From Novosphingobium sp. Gsoil 351 (lineage in GTDB: Bacteria > Pseudomonadota > Alphaproteobacteria > Sphingomonadales > Sphingomonadaceae): a DNA stretch of 64,000 bases. The stretch spans positions 2,323,501 to 2,387,500 of the forward strand of contig NZ_CP046120.1 of NCBI RefSeq assembly GCF_009707465.1, written 5' to 3'. Numbering within the stretch: position 1 is the first letter of the stretch; each line of letters opens with the position of its first letter. Positions 32,868 to 42,863 of the stretch are shown one piece after another. Below the pieces are notes generated by a model. The model ran no database searches. It saw only the letters and a program-made list of their open reading frames with translations, and was not told the origin of the DNA. Both the position numbers and the translations under genes were made by a program.

Positions 32868-35536
32868 ATGGCGAATGCGGCCCTGTTCAGCGACGCGATC
32901 GAGCGGGCCCGCAGCCATGCGCCGTTCCTGGCGAGTGCGCTCGATGTGTTGCCCGAGCTCCGCGAAACGCTCGCCGCGGGCCGGATCGACGAGGCGCTGC
33001 TGATGGCGCGCGCAGCGGGCGACGACGCACCCGATCTTGGGGTCGCGCTGCGGCGAGAGCGGCTGGCCTTGGCGCTGGCCCTGGCGATCGGAGATCTGGC
33101 GGGCGCGCTGCCGCTGGCGCGTGTGGTCGAGGAGTTGTCCGCATTCGCCGACCGGGCGCTCGATGCGGCGATCGCCGACGGTATCCGCCGCCGCGTGCCC
33201 GATGCCGAACCCGCAGGGTTTTCCGCGATCGCGCTGGGCAAGCACGGCGCGCGCGAACTCAACTATTCGTCGGACATCGACCCGATTCTGCTGTTCGATC
33301 CCGCGACCCTGCCGCGCCGCGACCGTGACGAGCCGGGTGCGGCGGCGCAGCGGGTCGCGCGCGCGGTGGTCGAGACGCTCGGCCGGGTCGATGCCGAGGG
33401 CTACGTCTTCCGGGTCGACCTGCGGCTGCGCCCGGCGAGCGAAGTCAGCCCGCTGGCGCTGCCGTTCGAGGCGGCTATCGGCCACTACGAATCGAGCGCC
33501 CTGGCGTGGGAGCGCGCCGCCTTCATCCGCGCCCGCGCCGCTTCGGGCGATATCGCCGCGGGGGAGGATTTCTTGCGCACGATCCGCCCGTTCGTGTGGC
33601 GGCGCAGCCTCGATTTCGGTGCGATCGATGAAATCGGGCGGCTGACGACGCGGATTCGCGGGGCTTACGCCGGCGGCCAGGCGGTCGGTCCGGGCTATGA
33701 TCTCAAGCGCGGGCGCGGGGGCATCCGCGAAATCGAGTTCTTCGCCCAGACCCACCAGTTGATCCACGGCGGCCGCCGTCCGGAACTGCGCCTACGTGGC
33801 ACCCGCGCCGCGCTCGACGCGCTGGCCGAGGCAGGGATCGTCGCTGGTGAAGATGCCCGGATCCTGGGCGAAAGCTACGACCGGCTGCGCACGATCGAGC
33901 ACCGCCTGCAGATGGTCGCCGATCAGCAGACCCATGCGTTGCCAGCCGATGCGGAGGGGCTCGATGGCGTCGCGCGGCTCGACGGGCTGGCCGGCGGTGG
34001 CGTGCTGATCGCCGAGCTGGCGGCGATTTCCGAGGCGGTGGGCGCGCGGTTCGATGCGCTGGTCGCCAGCTATGCCGCCAGTCAGGCGCCCGCCGCTTAC
34101 ACCCCGGCACCGACCGACCCGTTCGCGATCCGCGCCGCGGGGTGGACCGGTGACCGTTTTCGCGCCTTGCGCTCGCCCGAGGCGCGCGAGGCGTTCGCCC
34201 GGATCCTGCCCGCGCTGTGCGAGGCGCTGGCGGGAGCCCCCGACCCCGAGCGCGCGCTCGTCCGCTGGGAAACGCTGCTGGCCGCGCTGCCGAGCGCGAT
34301 CAACGTGTTCCGCCTGCTCGAAGCGCGGCCTGCGCTGCTCGCGCTGCTGGTCCGCATCCTTGCGCATGCCCCCGGACTGGCCGACGAGTTGACGCGGCGG
34401 GTCGAACTGCTCGACCCGCTGATCGATCGCAGCGCGTTCGATCTGCCCGGCAGCGTCGCCACCATCGCGGCCGGGCTGCTCCCGCACGAGCGCGGCGCCG
34501 ATTACCAGCAGGTACTCGATACCGTCCGCCGCGAAGTGGGCGAGCGCCGGTTTGCGCTGGGCGCGCAACTGGTCGAGGGCGCCAGCGATGCGCTGGCGGT
34601 GGCGGGGGCCCTGTCGCGGATCGCCGAAGCGGCGATCGCCGTGCTGGGGGCCGCCGCGGTCGCCGAGTTCGAGGGTATCCACGGCAAGGTGCCCGGCAGC
34701 CGCCTCGCGATCTTGGGCCTCGGGCGGCTGGGCGGCGGCGCGCTGACTCATGCCTCCGATCTCGACCTGGTGTTCCTCTTCAGCGGCGAGCACACCGGCG
34801 AGAGCGACGGCAAGCGTCCGCTCGGCGCGACGCTCTATTTCAACCGGCTCGCCCAGCGCGTGATCGCCGCGCTTTCGGTGCCGACTGCGGCGGGTGCGCT
34901 CTACGAAGTCGACGTGCGCCTGCGCCCGTCGGGCGCGCAGGGGCCGATCGCGGTCAGTTTCGCCAGCTTCGCGCGCTATCAGCGCGAAGAAGCATGGACC
35001 TGGGAACACATGGCGCTGACCCGCGCGCGGGCGGTCTTCGGCACCGACGAAGACCGCGGCGAACTCGACGCGGTGATCGGCGCGGTCCTGGCCAAGACCC
35101 GCGATGACGCCGAATTGCGCGGCGAAGTGCTGGCGATGCGCGCCGAGATGGCCGCGCACAAGCCGCCCCGCGGCAGCCTCGACGCCAAGCTGTCGCGCGG
35201 CGGGCTGGTCGATCTCGAATTCCTTGTCCACTTCCTTCAGCTGCGCGACCGCGTGGGACTGACCCCCGATCTGGGCGCGGCCTGCGATGCCCTGGCGCAA
35301 GCGGGGGTCCTTGCCGCCCAGGTGCGGCGCGCGCACGATCTGATGACCCGGATGCTCGTCGCCGGGCGTTTGTTCGCCCCCGATGGCGATTACCCGCCCC
35401 CCGCCAGCCGCGAGCTCGTCGCCAGGGCAGCGGGTTGCGCCGGGTGGCAAACGCTGCTGGACGAATTCGCCGCGGCGCGCGAAACCGTCGCGGGCGAATG
35501 GCTGCGGGTGTTCGGCAGCGCGCTGGAGATCGATCG

Positions 35537-35540
<4 letters not shown>
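32868..35540 (+). CDS. glnE: Bifunctional glutamine synthetase adenylyltransferase / adenylyl-removing enzyme
   Basis: An 890-residue protein if started at ATG 32868 (MANAALFSDAIERARSHAPFL); the frame is open further upstream without homology. The two nucleotidyltransferase domains are visible: the N-terminal deadenylylase with GKHGARELNYSSDID near residue 125-135, and the C-terminal adenylylase with LGLGRLGGGALTHASDLDLVF near 615-630. GlnE adjusts glutamine synthetase activity to nitrogen supply by adding or removing AMP under PII control. It overlaps the bcp gene by four bases, as is common in sphingomonads. The family length is about 900-950 residues. Confidence 0.92.
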
Positions 35541-36006
<466 letters not shown>

Positions 36007-36010
<4 letters not shown>

Positions 36011-36797
36011 TTTCCGTATCCGCCGCGATCCGTGCGGCGCTGCTTACCGCCGAACCGCAGGCCAAGGTCCGCGCGACCCGCGAGGTCGCCCGGCGCTGGC
36101 GGCGCGGCGACCTCGCCTTCGCGTTCGACACCGCGATGCCCGATCGCCCGGCGCGGCCGCTTCGGCCCGCGTTGCTGCCACCCAATGCGATGCCGAAACG
36201 CGGCCGCGCGCAGTCGCTCAAGGGCCGGATCGCCTTGATCCACGCGCTTGCCCACATCGAATTCGTGGCGATCGACCTGGCGCTCGACATGGCGGGACGC
36301 TTCGGTGGGGCCATGGAGCCGCGCTTCACCGGCGAGTGGCTGGCGGTCGGCGCGGACGAGGCGATGCACTTCGCCTTGCTCGCGCGCCGGCTGGCGGCGT
36401 TGGGTAACGCCTACGGCGATCTTCCCGCGCACGACGGCCTTTGGAAAGCGGCTTCGGCGACCCGCCACGACCTGGCCGCGCGGCTCGCGATCGTGCCGAT
36501 GGTGCTCGAGGCGCGGGGCCTGGATGTCACCCCGCCGATGATCGAGCGCACGCGAATCGCCGGCGACGAGGCAACGGCGCGGATCCTCGAGCGCATTTTT
36601 TCGACGAAATCCGCCATGTGCGGTGCGGCACAGCATGGTTTGGGAAAGTCTGCGAGATGAGCGGACGTGACCCCGCTGCCACTTGGCAAGGCCTCGTCGA
36701 AATGCATTTTCGCGGGGGCCTGAAGCCTCCGTTCAACGACTCAGCGCGTCAGGCAGCCGGTTTACCGCGCGAATTCTACGCCGGTATTGCTTTGTAA
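36007..36797 (+). CDS. DUF455 family ferritin-like protein, frameshifted as given
   Basis: Starts at TTG 36007, overlapping the bcp stop. Ferritin-like helices with metal-ligand motifs are visible: HALAHIEFVAIDLALD, then GADEAMHFALLARRL. The first frame stops at 36660. The conserved C-terminus (DEIRHVRCGTAWF, then GGLKPPFNDSARQAAG) is in another frame and ends at 36797. The junction is a run of six T at 36596-36601; a seventh T would give LERIFFDEIRHV. It is therefore most likely one gene of about 263 residues with a homopolymer error. DUF455 proteins are putative di-iron proteins of unknown function. Confidence 0.78.
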
Positions 36798-36983
36798 ACC
36801 ATCCGCCGGGATACCCCAACTCACGAGATGGCGGGGGGTTCCGATCTATCTCAAAAATTAATGTCACACCGCGGCGGCGTGCCGTGGCGGGGTGATCCTA
36901 ATGCCACGCAACGGGGGTTGCTGCGGCCCAAGTCGTTGAAACATCAACGGCAAACGGTCGAGATAGAATGGAACTGGTCGCAC

Positions 36984-37667
36984 ATGTTCACTTTTCTGAT
37001 CCGTAAGGGCCTGGGCGCCATTGCCGCTCTCGCGATTACGGTCTCGGCCAACCCGGCCCTCGCCAACTCCGCTGCCACCGCAGACATCGCCGCTCCGCTG
37101 CGCGCCGCGCAGGCCGAAAAGCCCACCGCGCTCGGCAACCGCGACGAACAGTTCAAGGCCCTGTTCAGCCGCTGGCAGTCGATGGACGGCGGCGCTGCCA
37201 CCACCAAGTCTTCGGTTTCGATCCCCTCGCTGATGCCGGTCGACGGGGTCCACCTCAGCAGCGACTACGGCATGCGCGTCCATCCCGTTCTGGGCGGCCG
37301 CCGCCAGCACAAGGGCATCGATTTGGCCGGTCCGATCGGCACCCCGATCCACGCCGCCGCCGATGGCGTCGTCAGCCGCGCCGACTGGTTTTCCAGCTAT
37401 GGCCTCTACGTCAGCCTCGAGCATGGCGGCACTCTCCAGACCCGCTACGGCCACATGTCGCGGCTCAACGTCGCTGCAGGCCAGCGCGTCCACAAGGGCG
37501 ACGTGATCGGCTACATCGGCACAACCGGCCGCTCGACCGGCCCGCACCTCCATTACGAAGTCCGCATCGCCGGCGAAGCGGTCAACCCGGTACCCTACCT
37601 TCAGGCGGGCGCTTATCAGCAGGCGTTCGCGTCTGCCGACCCGACCCTGGGCCAGGGCGGCGAGTAA
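36984..37667 (+). CDS. M23 family metallopeptidase (LytM-type peptidoglycan endopeptidase)
   Basis: A 227-residue secreted protein. ATG 36984 gives a signal peptide (FLIRKGLGAIAALAITVSANPALA). The M23 zinc ligands are in HKGIDLAGP (His109, Asp113) and HLHYEVR (His188, His190), with YGHMSR between. It probably cuts peptidoglycan cross-links in the periplasm, or binds as a hydrolase activator. About 190 bases of non-coding DNA precede it, and a strong intrinsic terminator follows at 37724-37757, so it is probably monocistronic. Confidence 0.88.
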   Translation: MFTFLIRKGLGAIAALAITVSANPALANSAATADIAAPLRAAQAEKPTALGNRDEQFKALFSRWQSMDGGAATTKSSVSIPSLMPVDGVHLSSDYGMRVHPVLGGRRQHKGIDLAGPIGTPIHAAADGVVSRADWFSSYGLYVSLEHGGTLQTRYGHMSRLNVAAGQRVHKGDVIGYIGTTGRSTGPHLHYEVRIAGEAVNPVPYLQAGAYQQAFASADPTLGQGGE

Positions 37668-37723
37668 GAATTCGGCGCACCGCGCCGCAACCTAATCGCA
37701 TCGGAGAGGGTGCGTGAGATAAG

Positions 37724-37757
37724 GGGCGGCAGCCGCAAACGCGGCGCCGCCCTTTTT
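37724..37757 (+). terminator. Intrinsic terminator after the M23 peptidase gene
   Basis: GGGCGGC (37724-37730) pairs with GCCGCCC (37746-37752), with an inner GCCGC/GCGGC extension around AAAC, followed directly by TTTTT. It lies 57 bases after the M23 peptidase stop. Confidence 0.8.
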
Positions 37758-37799
37758 CGTGCCCGCCGAAGCCTGCCAGCACCTTTATCCTTGGCTGAC

Positions 37800-37817
37800 T
37801 TTAATCGAACGATTAAA
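37800..37817. promoter_or_regulatory. Palindromic operator candidate upstream of the acyl-CoA ligase-P450 operon
   Basis: TTTAATCGAACGATTAAA is a palindrome with eight-base arms around AA. It lies 48 bases upstream of the ligase ATG. The form fits a TetR- or MarR-type repressor site, often used for catabolic and acyl-CoA ligase genes. No such regulator is present nearby, so the protein would act from elsewhere. Confidence 0.5.
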
Positions 37818-37864
37818 CCTCTCCTGAATCGCGGCTCGAAGCGCGCATCGAAACTGGAGAGATC

Positions 37865-39412
37865 ATGCACCCGTCGGTTCACGCGCGCACAAATCCGGAA
37901 AAACCCGCGGTCATCATGGCGGGGAGCGGCGAGACGATCAGCTATGCCGAACTCGACCGGCGATCGAACCAGGTGGCCCAGTTGCTGCGTGCGCGCGGGA
38001 TCGGTATCGGCGATACCGTGGCGATGTGCCTCGAGAACCATCCGTGGTTCTTGTGCCTCGCCTGGGGCTTCCAGCGCGCCGGGGTCCACTATGTCGGCAT
38101 CTCGAGTCGCCTGACGGCCGCGGAGATCGCCTACATCCTCGAGGACAGCGGTGCGTTGTTGCTGTTCGGATCGGCCTATCTCGCCCCAACGCTCGACGAG
38201 CTGGTGCGGATTGCGCCGCAAATTCCACAGCTGCGATTCGATACCGCCGGGGAAGCGAGCGCCGAGGCCGCGATCGCCGCGATGCCGGGCACGCCGATCG
38301 CCGACGAACGTGCGGGTACCGACATGCTCTATTCGTCTGGCACCACCGGCCGGCCCAAGGGGGTCAAGTTGCCGTTGCCCGACGATCCCGCGATCGACGC
38401 CGGCAATCTCCTCGCCCAGTTGGTCGCCCAGGCCTACGGCCTGTCCGACCAGACCGTCTATCTGACCCCCGCGCCCCTGTATCATGCCGCGCCGCTGCGC
38501 TGGTCGATGACCCTTCAGCGGCTCGGTGCCACCGTCGTGGTACTCGAAAAGTTCGATGCGGAAGCCACCCTGGCGACGATCGAACGGTATGCGATCACGG
38601 CCGGACAGTTCGTTCCGACGCATTTCGTACGGATGCTCAAGCTGCCCGACGCAATCCGCGCCAAGTACGACATTTCCACCATCCGATGCGCAATCCACGC
38701 TGCTGCTCCCTGCCCGGTCCCGGTCAAGCACGCGATGATCGAATGGTGGGGTCCGGTGCTCTACGAATACTACGCCGGAACCGAAGGCAACGGATCGACC
38801 TTCATCACCAGTCCTGAATGGCTGGGCAAGCCCGGCTCGGTCGGGCGGGCGCTGTCGGGCATCCTCCACATCTGCGACGAACAGGGAGACGAGGTCCCGC
38901 CTGGCGCCGAGGGACAGATATTCTTCGAGCCGACCGACCCGTCGGTGAAACCGTTCGAATATCACAACGATCCGGTCAAGACCGCCGAGAGCCGCAACAA
39001 GCACGGCTGGACCAGTCTCGGCGATGTCGGCCGGGTGGACGACGACGGCTACTTGTTCCTCACCGACCGCAAGAGCTTCATGATCATCTCGGGCGGGGTC
39101 AACATCTATCCGCAGGAGATCGAGAACCTGCTCGTTACGCATCCCAAGGTCGCCGACGCGGCGGTGGTAGGCGGACCCGACCCGGACATGGGCGAGCGCG
39201 TGATTGCGGTGGTCCAGCCACTCAACATGGCCGATGCGGGGCCGGCGCTCGCCGAGGAATTGAGCGCGTACCTTGCCTCGCAACTGTCGCGGCTCAAGCT
39301 GCCCAGGCAGATCGATTTCATGGAACAGTTGCCGCGCGAAGCCACCGGCAAGCTCTACAAGCGCCACTTGCGCGACGCCTACTGGGCGGCAGCCGCCAAA
39401 GAGACCGCTTGA
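37865..39412 (+). CDS. Acyl-CoA synthetase (AMP-dependent ligase)
   Basis: A 515-residue ANL-superfamily enzyme. The P-loop-like A3 motif is MLYSSGTTGRPKGVK, the A5 motif is YEYYAGTEG, the A7 region is GWTSLGDVGRVDDDGYLFLTDR and the A10 lysine is in REATGKLYKR near the C-terminus. It should activate a carboxylic acid to its CoA ester with ATP. Its stop codon overlaps the ATG of a cytochrome P450, so both act on the same compound, for example a terpenoid, steroid side chain or fatty acid. The substrate cannot be read from the sequence. Confidence 0.88.
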   Translation: MHPSVHARTNPEKPAVIMAGSGETISYAELDRRSNQVAQLLRARGIGIGDTVAMCLENHPWFLCLAWGFQRAGVHYVGISSRLTAAEIAYILEDSGALLLFGSAYLAPTLDELVRIAPQIPQLRFDTAGEASAEAAIAAMPGTPIADERAGTDMLYSSGTTGRPKGVKLPLPDDPAIDAGNLLAQLVAQAYGLSDQTVYLTPAPLYHAAPLRWSMTLQRLGATVVVLEKFDAEATLATIERYAITAGQFVPTHFVRMLKLPDAIRAKYDISTIRCAIHAAAPCPVPVKHAMIEWWGPVLYEYYAGTEGNGSTFITSPEWLGKPGSVGRALSGILHICDEQGDEVPPGAEGQIFFEPTDPSVKPFEYHNDPVKTAESRNKHGWTSLGDVGRVDDDGYLFLTDRKSFMIISGGVNIYPQEIENLLVTHPKVADAAVVGGPDPDMGERVIAVVQPLNMADAGPALAEELSAYLASQLSRLKLPRQIDFMEQLPREATGKLYKRHLRDAYWAAAAKETA

Positions 39413-40719
39413 TGGCCGCGATAGTGCCGCCGGCCGCCTCACCCGAGGTGGCCGGCGCGGTGATCGACCCCAAGTCCTACGCCGCGTGGGACCCGCTGCT
39501 CGACCTGTTCGATACGATTCGGAGCCAAACCCCGGTGCTGCGGATCGAACTCGCCGACGGCAGCATCGAGCCGTTCTGGTTGGTCACCCGCTACGATGAC
39601 GTGATGCGGATCTCCAAGGACAACGCGGGCTTCCTCAACGCGCCGCGACCGACCGTGCTGACCAGCAAGGCGGGCGAGGCGCTGGCCCGCGCGGTCACCG
39701 GGGGCAGCCCCAACCTGGTCAGCTCTCTGGTCTCGCTCGATGCGCCGATCCATCCCAAGTTGCGCCGCCTGACCCAGGACTGGTTCATGCCGAAGAACCT
39801 GGCACGGATCGAGGCCGACATCCGCGATCTGGCGCATCGCACCGTCGATCGGCTGATCGCGGCGGGCGGCGAGGTCGATTTCGTCAAGGAGGTCTCCGCG
39901 CCCTATCCGCTCCACGTGGTGATGCAGATCCTCGGCGTGCCCGAGGAGGATGAGCCGCGGATGCTGTTCCTTACCCAGCAAATGTTCGGCGGGCAGGACG
40001 AAGATCTCAACAAGTCCGGCGTCGCCGATCTGCCGCCGGAACAACTCCTCCAGATCGTGGTGGGGGCGGTGCAGGACTTCGAGCGCTATTTCGACGGGAT
40101 CGCGCAAGCGCGGCGGGCGAACCCGACCGAAGATGTCGCCAGCGTGCTGGCGAACGCCACCGTCGACGGCGAACCGCTCAACCCGCGTGAGCTCGCCGGC
40201 TATTACATCATCCTCGCCGCCGCGGGACACGATACGACATCGGCCTCGACCGCCGGGGCGATGCTGGCGCTGTCGCGCGATCCCGAACAGTTCGCGCGGG
40301 TAAAGGCCGATCGCAGCCTGCTTCCAGGCATCGTCGAGGAAGCGATCCGTTGGACCACCCCGGTCCAGCACTTCATGCGGATGAGCGCGAACGATACCGA
40401 AATCGCCGGGGTGCCAATCGCGGCCGGCGACTGGCTGATGATCAACTATGTCGCCGCCAACCACGATCCCGCGGTGTTCGAGAACCCGCGCCGGTTCGAT
40501 GCGGCAAGAAGCCCGAACCGCCATCTCGCCTTCGGCGCGGGCGCGCACCAGTGCCTTGGCTTGCATCTGGCGCGGCTGGAAATGCGCATCCTGTTCGAAG
40601 TGCTGCTCGACCGGATCGATAGCGTCAAACCCGCGGGCGATGCCAAGCGCGCCAATTCGACGTTCGTCGGCGGGCTCAAGACGCTGCCGCTGAGGATCGA
40701 GGCAGCCGTTTCCGTCTAG
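39412..40719 (+). CDS. Cytochrome P450
   Basis: A 435-residue soluble bacterial P450. The I-helix oxygen-activation motif is AGHDTTS at about residues 271-277, the E-x-x-R of the K-helix is in EEAIRW, and the haem-binding loop is FGAGAHQCLG with the thiolate Cys381. It needs a ferredoxin and reductase, neither of which is adjacent. Its ATG (39412) overlaps the stop of the acyl-CoA ligase gene. The pair suggests that a hydroxylated acid, or an acid later made into a CoA ester, is handled here. The class resembles the steroid/terpenoid P450s of sphingomonads (CYP assignment not attempted). Confidence 0.92.
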   Translation: MAAIVPPAASPEVAGAVIDPKSYAAWDPLLDLFDTIRSQTPVLRIELADGSIEPFWLVTRYDDVMRISKDNAGFLNAPRPTVLTSKAGEALARAVTGGSPNLVSSLVSLDAPIHPKLRRLTQDWFMPKNLARIEADIRDLAHRTVDRLIAAGGEVDFVKEVSAPYPLHVVMQILGVPEEDEPRMLFLTQQMFGGQDEDLNKSGVADLPPEQLLQIVVGAVQDFERYFDGIAQARRANPTEDVASVLANATVDGEPLNPRELAGYYIILAAAGHDTTSASTAGAMLALSRDPEQFARVKADRSLLPGIVEEAIRWTTPVQHFMRMSANDTEIAGVPIAAGDWLMINYVAANHDPAVFENPRRFDAARSPNRHLAFGAGAHQCLGLHLARLEMRILFEVLLDRIDSVKPAGDAKRANSTFVGGLKTLPLRIEAAVSV

Positions 40720-40835
40720 CGCTCCCTTTCCCTCCGAATCGGCGCGTGGTATCGCCCGGATCGTCGCACCCCATCCACGGGAGACGCAGCGTGACCGACT
40801 CGACCGACGGCGCGGCGCGGATTCGGCCCTGAGCG

Positions 40836-41879
40836 ATGTTGCTCACCTCCTTTCGTGACGGTGAAGGCTGCAAATCGTACATCATCGGCTGCGAGGAGAG
40901 CTGCGCCGCGGCGATCATCGATCCCGCGCTAGACCAGGTCGACCGCTACCTCGGCGAGATCGCCAAGCAGGGCTTGCGCGTGCGTTACGTGATCGACACG
41001 CACACCCACGCCGATCATTTTTCCGGCGCGCGCGCGCTGCGCGGTGAACTTGGCGCGCCGATCGTCATGCACCGCTTCGCGCCGGCACCGTACGTCGATC
41101 TGCGCGTCGAGGACGAGCAATCGCTGCCGCTCGGCGCGCTGCGTCTGCGCATTCTGCACACCCCCGGCCACACCCGCGATTCGATGGCGATCTATGTCGC
41201 CGGCCATGTCTTCACCGGCGATACGCTGCTGATCGGCGGGACCGGGCGCAGCGACCTGCCGAGCGGCGATCCCGAGCAGCTTCACGCCAGCCTATTCGGC
41301 AAGCTGCTGTCGTTGCCAGACGAGACGCTGGTTTTCCCGGCACACGACTACAAGGGGCGCGATCATTCCACGATCGGGGACGAACGCGCCGGCAATCCGC
41401 GACTGGCGCAGTCCGAGCGCGGCGTCTTCGTCGAACTGATGAACGGCCTCAACCTCTCGGCCCCGACGCATCTGACCGAGGCGTTGCGGACCAACATGTC
41501 GGGCGGCAAGACCGTGCGCCAGATGCTGGCGGAGGCGGGCGCTCGCGTGCCGTTCATGTCGATGGACCAATTGCGGCTGCGCCTGGACAAGCGCGCCAAC
41601 GACTTCATCATTCTCGACGTGCGCGAAAAGGACGCCTTCGCCGCGGGCCATGTCCCGGGGGCGGTTCATCTGCCGCGCGGCCAGCTCGAGCTGAGGGTCA
41701 ACGACGCCTTGCCCGATCCCGGCGTCGAGATTCTCGCGATCTGCGAGTTCGGCAAGATTTCGACCCTCGCTGCGGCGACCTTGCGCGAGCTGGGCTTCGA
41801 ACGCGCCGCCGCGCTGGACGGCGGCATGGCGGCCTGGCGTGAACGGGGCCACCCGGTGGAGGCCGCGCCGAGCACCTGA
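40836..41879 (+). CDS. MBL-fold persulfide dioxygenase-like protein fused to rhodanese domain
   Basis: A 347-residue fusion. The metallo-beta-lactamase part (1-215) has THTHADH with His56, His58, Asp60 and His61, then His112 in HTPGHTRDS, as in ETHE1-type persulfide dioxygenases. The C-terminal rhodanese domain (about 240-345) has LDVREKDAFAAGHVPGA and an active-site Cys303 in CEFGKIS, so it can transfer sulfane sulfur. The likely role is oxidation of glutathione persulfide to sulfite and detoxification of sulfide in the cytoplasm. No related regulator (BigR/SqrR) is nearby. ATG 40836 gives the usual N-terminus. Confidence 0.82.
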   Translation: MLLTSFRDGEGCKSYIIGCEESCAAAIIDPALDQVDRYLGEIAKQGLRVRYVIDTHTHADHFSGARALRGELGAPIVMHRFAPAPYVDLRVEDEQSLPLGALRLRILHTPGHTRDSMAIYVAGHVFTGDTLLIGGTGRSDLPSGDPEQLHASLFGKLLSLPDETLVFPAHDYKGRDHSTIGDERAGNPRLAQSERGVFVELMNGLNLSAPTHLTEALRTNMSGGKTVRQMLAEAGARVPFMSMDQLRLRLDKRANDFIILDVREKDAFAAGHVPGAVHLPRGQLELRVNDALPDPGVEILAICEFGKISTLAAATLRELGFERAAALDGGMAAWRERGHPVEAAPST

Positions 41880-41908
41880 ACGGGCGGCGGCGGCCTGTGG
41901 GGCCCGCC

Positions 41909-42784
41909 TTACGAGGCCAGCAACCGCGTCGCCATCGCCCGGACCTCGCCGCGCAAGTCGTCGCGCTCGAGGGCGATCGCCAGGGTGGCCTCGATGAAGC
42001 CGATCTTGCTGCCGCAGTCGTAGCGCTTGCCCGCGAAGGTCACCGCGTGGAACGGCTGGGCGCCGATCATCCGCGCCATCGCGTCGGTCAACTGGATTTC
42101 CCCGCCCGCGCCCTTTTCCTGGCCTTCGAGCGTGCGCATCACCTCGGGCTGGAGGATGTAGCGGCCCGAGACGATCAGGTTCGACGGGGCGTCTTCGATC
42201 CTCGGCTTCTCGACGAGGCCGAGCACTTCGGTAAGCGCGCCGTTTCGCGCCCCTGGGGTGATCACCCCATAGCTCGAAACCTCCTCGTGCGGGACTTCAA
42301 GCACGCTGATCAGGTTGCCACCGACTTCATGATAGGCCTCGACCATCTGCTTCATGCAGCCGGGCGCGCCGATCATCAGTTCATCGGGAAGGAGGATCGC
42401 GAAGGGTTCGTCGCCGACGATCCCGCGCGCGCACCAGATCGCATGGCCGAGGCCGAGCGGCACCTGCTGGCGCACGGTGGCGAGGTTACCCGGTTGGATT
42501 CGCGTCGGCTCGAGTGCTGCCAAGTCCTTGGCCCGTTCGCGCATCGTCGTCTCGAGCTCGAAGGCCATGTCGAAATGATCGATCAGCGCGGTCTTGCCGC
42601 GTCCGGTGATGAAGATGATCTGCTCGATCCCAGCCTCGCGCGCCTCGTCGACCGCGTATTGGATCAGCGGCCGGTCGATGATCGGCAACATCTCCTTGGG
42701 GATCGCCTTGGTCGCGGGGAGAAAGCGGGTGCCAAGTCCTGCAACGGGGAACACGGCTTTGCGGATCGGCTTGCGTTCGCTCAT
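41909..42784 (-). CDS. galU: UTP-glucose-1-phosphate uridylyltransferase
   Basis: A 291-residue nucleotidyltransferase. MSERKPIRKAVFPVAGLGTRFLPATKAIPKEMLP, of which GLGTRFLPATK is the nucleotide-binding signature, starts at ATG 42784; the longer frame to 42844 lacks homology. Further marks are IIFITGRGK, PLGLGHAIWCA and KRYDCGSKIGF, where the lysine binds the sugar phosphate. It makes UDP-glucose for exopolysaccharide, LPS core and glycosphingolipid synthesis. It is divergent from murA with 79 bases between. Confidence 0.92.
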   Translation of the reverse strand: MSERKPIRKAVFPVAGLGTRFLPATKAIPKEMLPIIDRPLIQYAVDEAREAGIEQIIFITGRGKTALIDHFDMAFELETTMRERAKDLAALEPTRIQPGNLATVRQQVPLGLGHAIWCARGIVGDEPFAILLPDELMIGAPGCMKQMVEAYHEVGGNLISVLEVPHEEVSSYGVITPGARNGALTEVLGLVEKPRIEDAPSNLIVSGRYILQPEVMRTLEGQEKGAGGEIQLTDAMARMIGAQPFHAVTFAGKRYDCGSKIGFIEATLAIALERDDLRGEVRAMATRLLAS

Positions 42785-42863
42785 GGCGCGGTTTGGTAAC
42801 GGCTCGCGGAGCGGGGTCAACCGCCCCGCTTGTCCGCCGTCCAATTCCCGCTAAACGCCGCTG

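Noticed and set aside
33792..35450. 552-residue minus-strand frame
   Set aside because: Lies wholly inside glnE; composition (Q, R, G, H rich) is that of an antisense shadow.
37616..39442. 608-residue minus-strand frame over the acyl-CoA ligase
   Set aside because: Antisense shadow; the plus-strand ligase has all ANL motifs in order.
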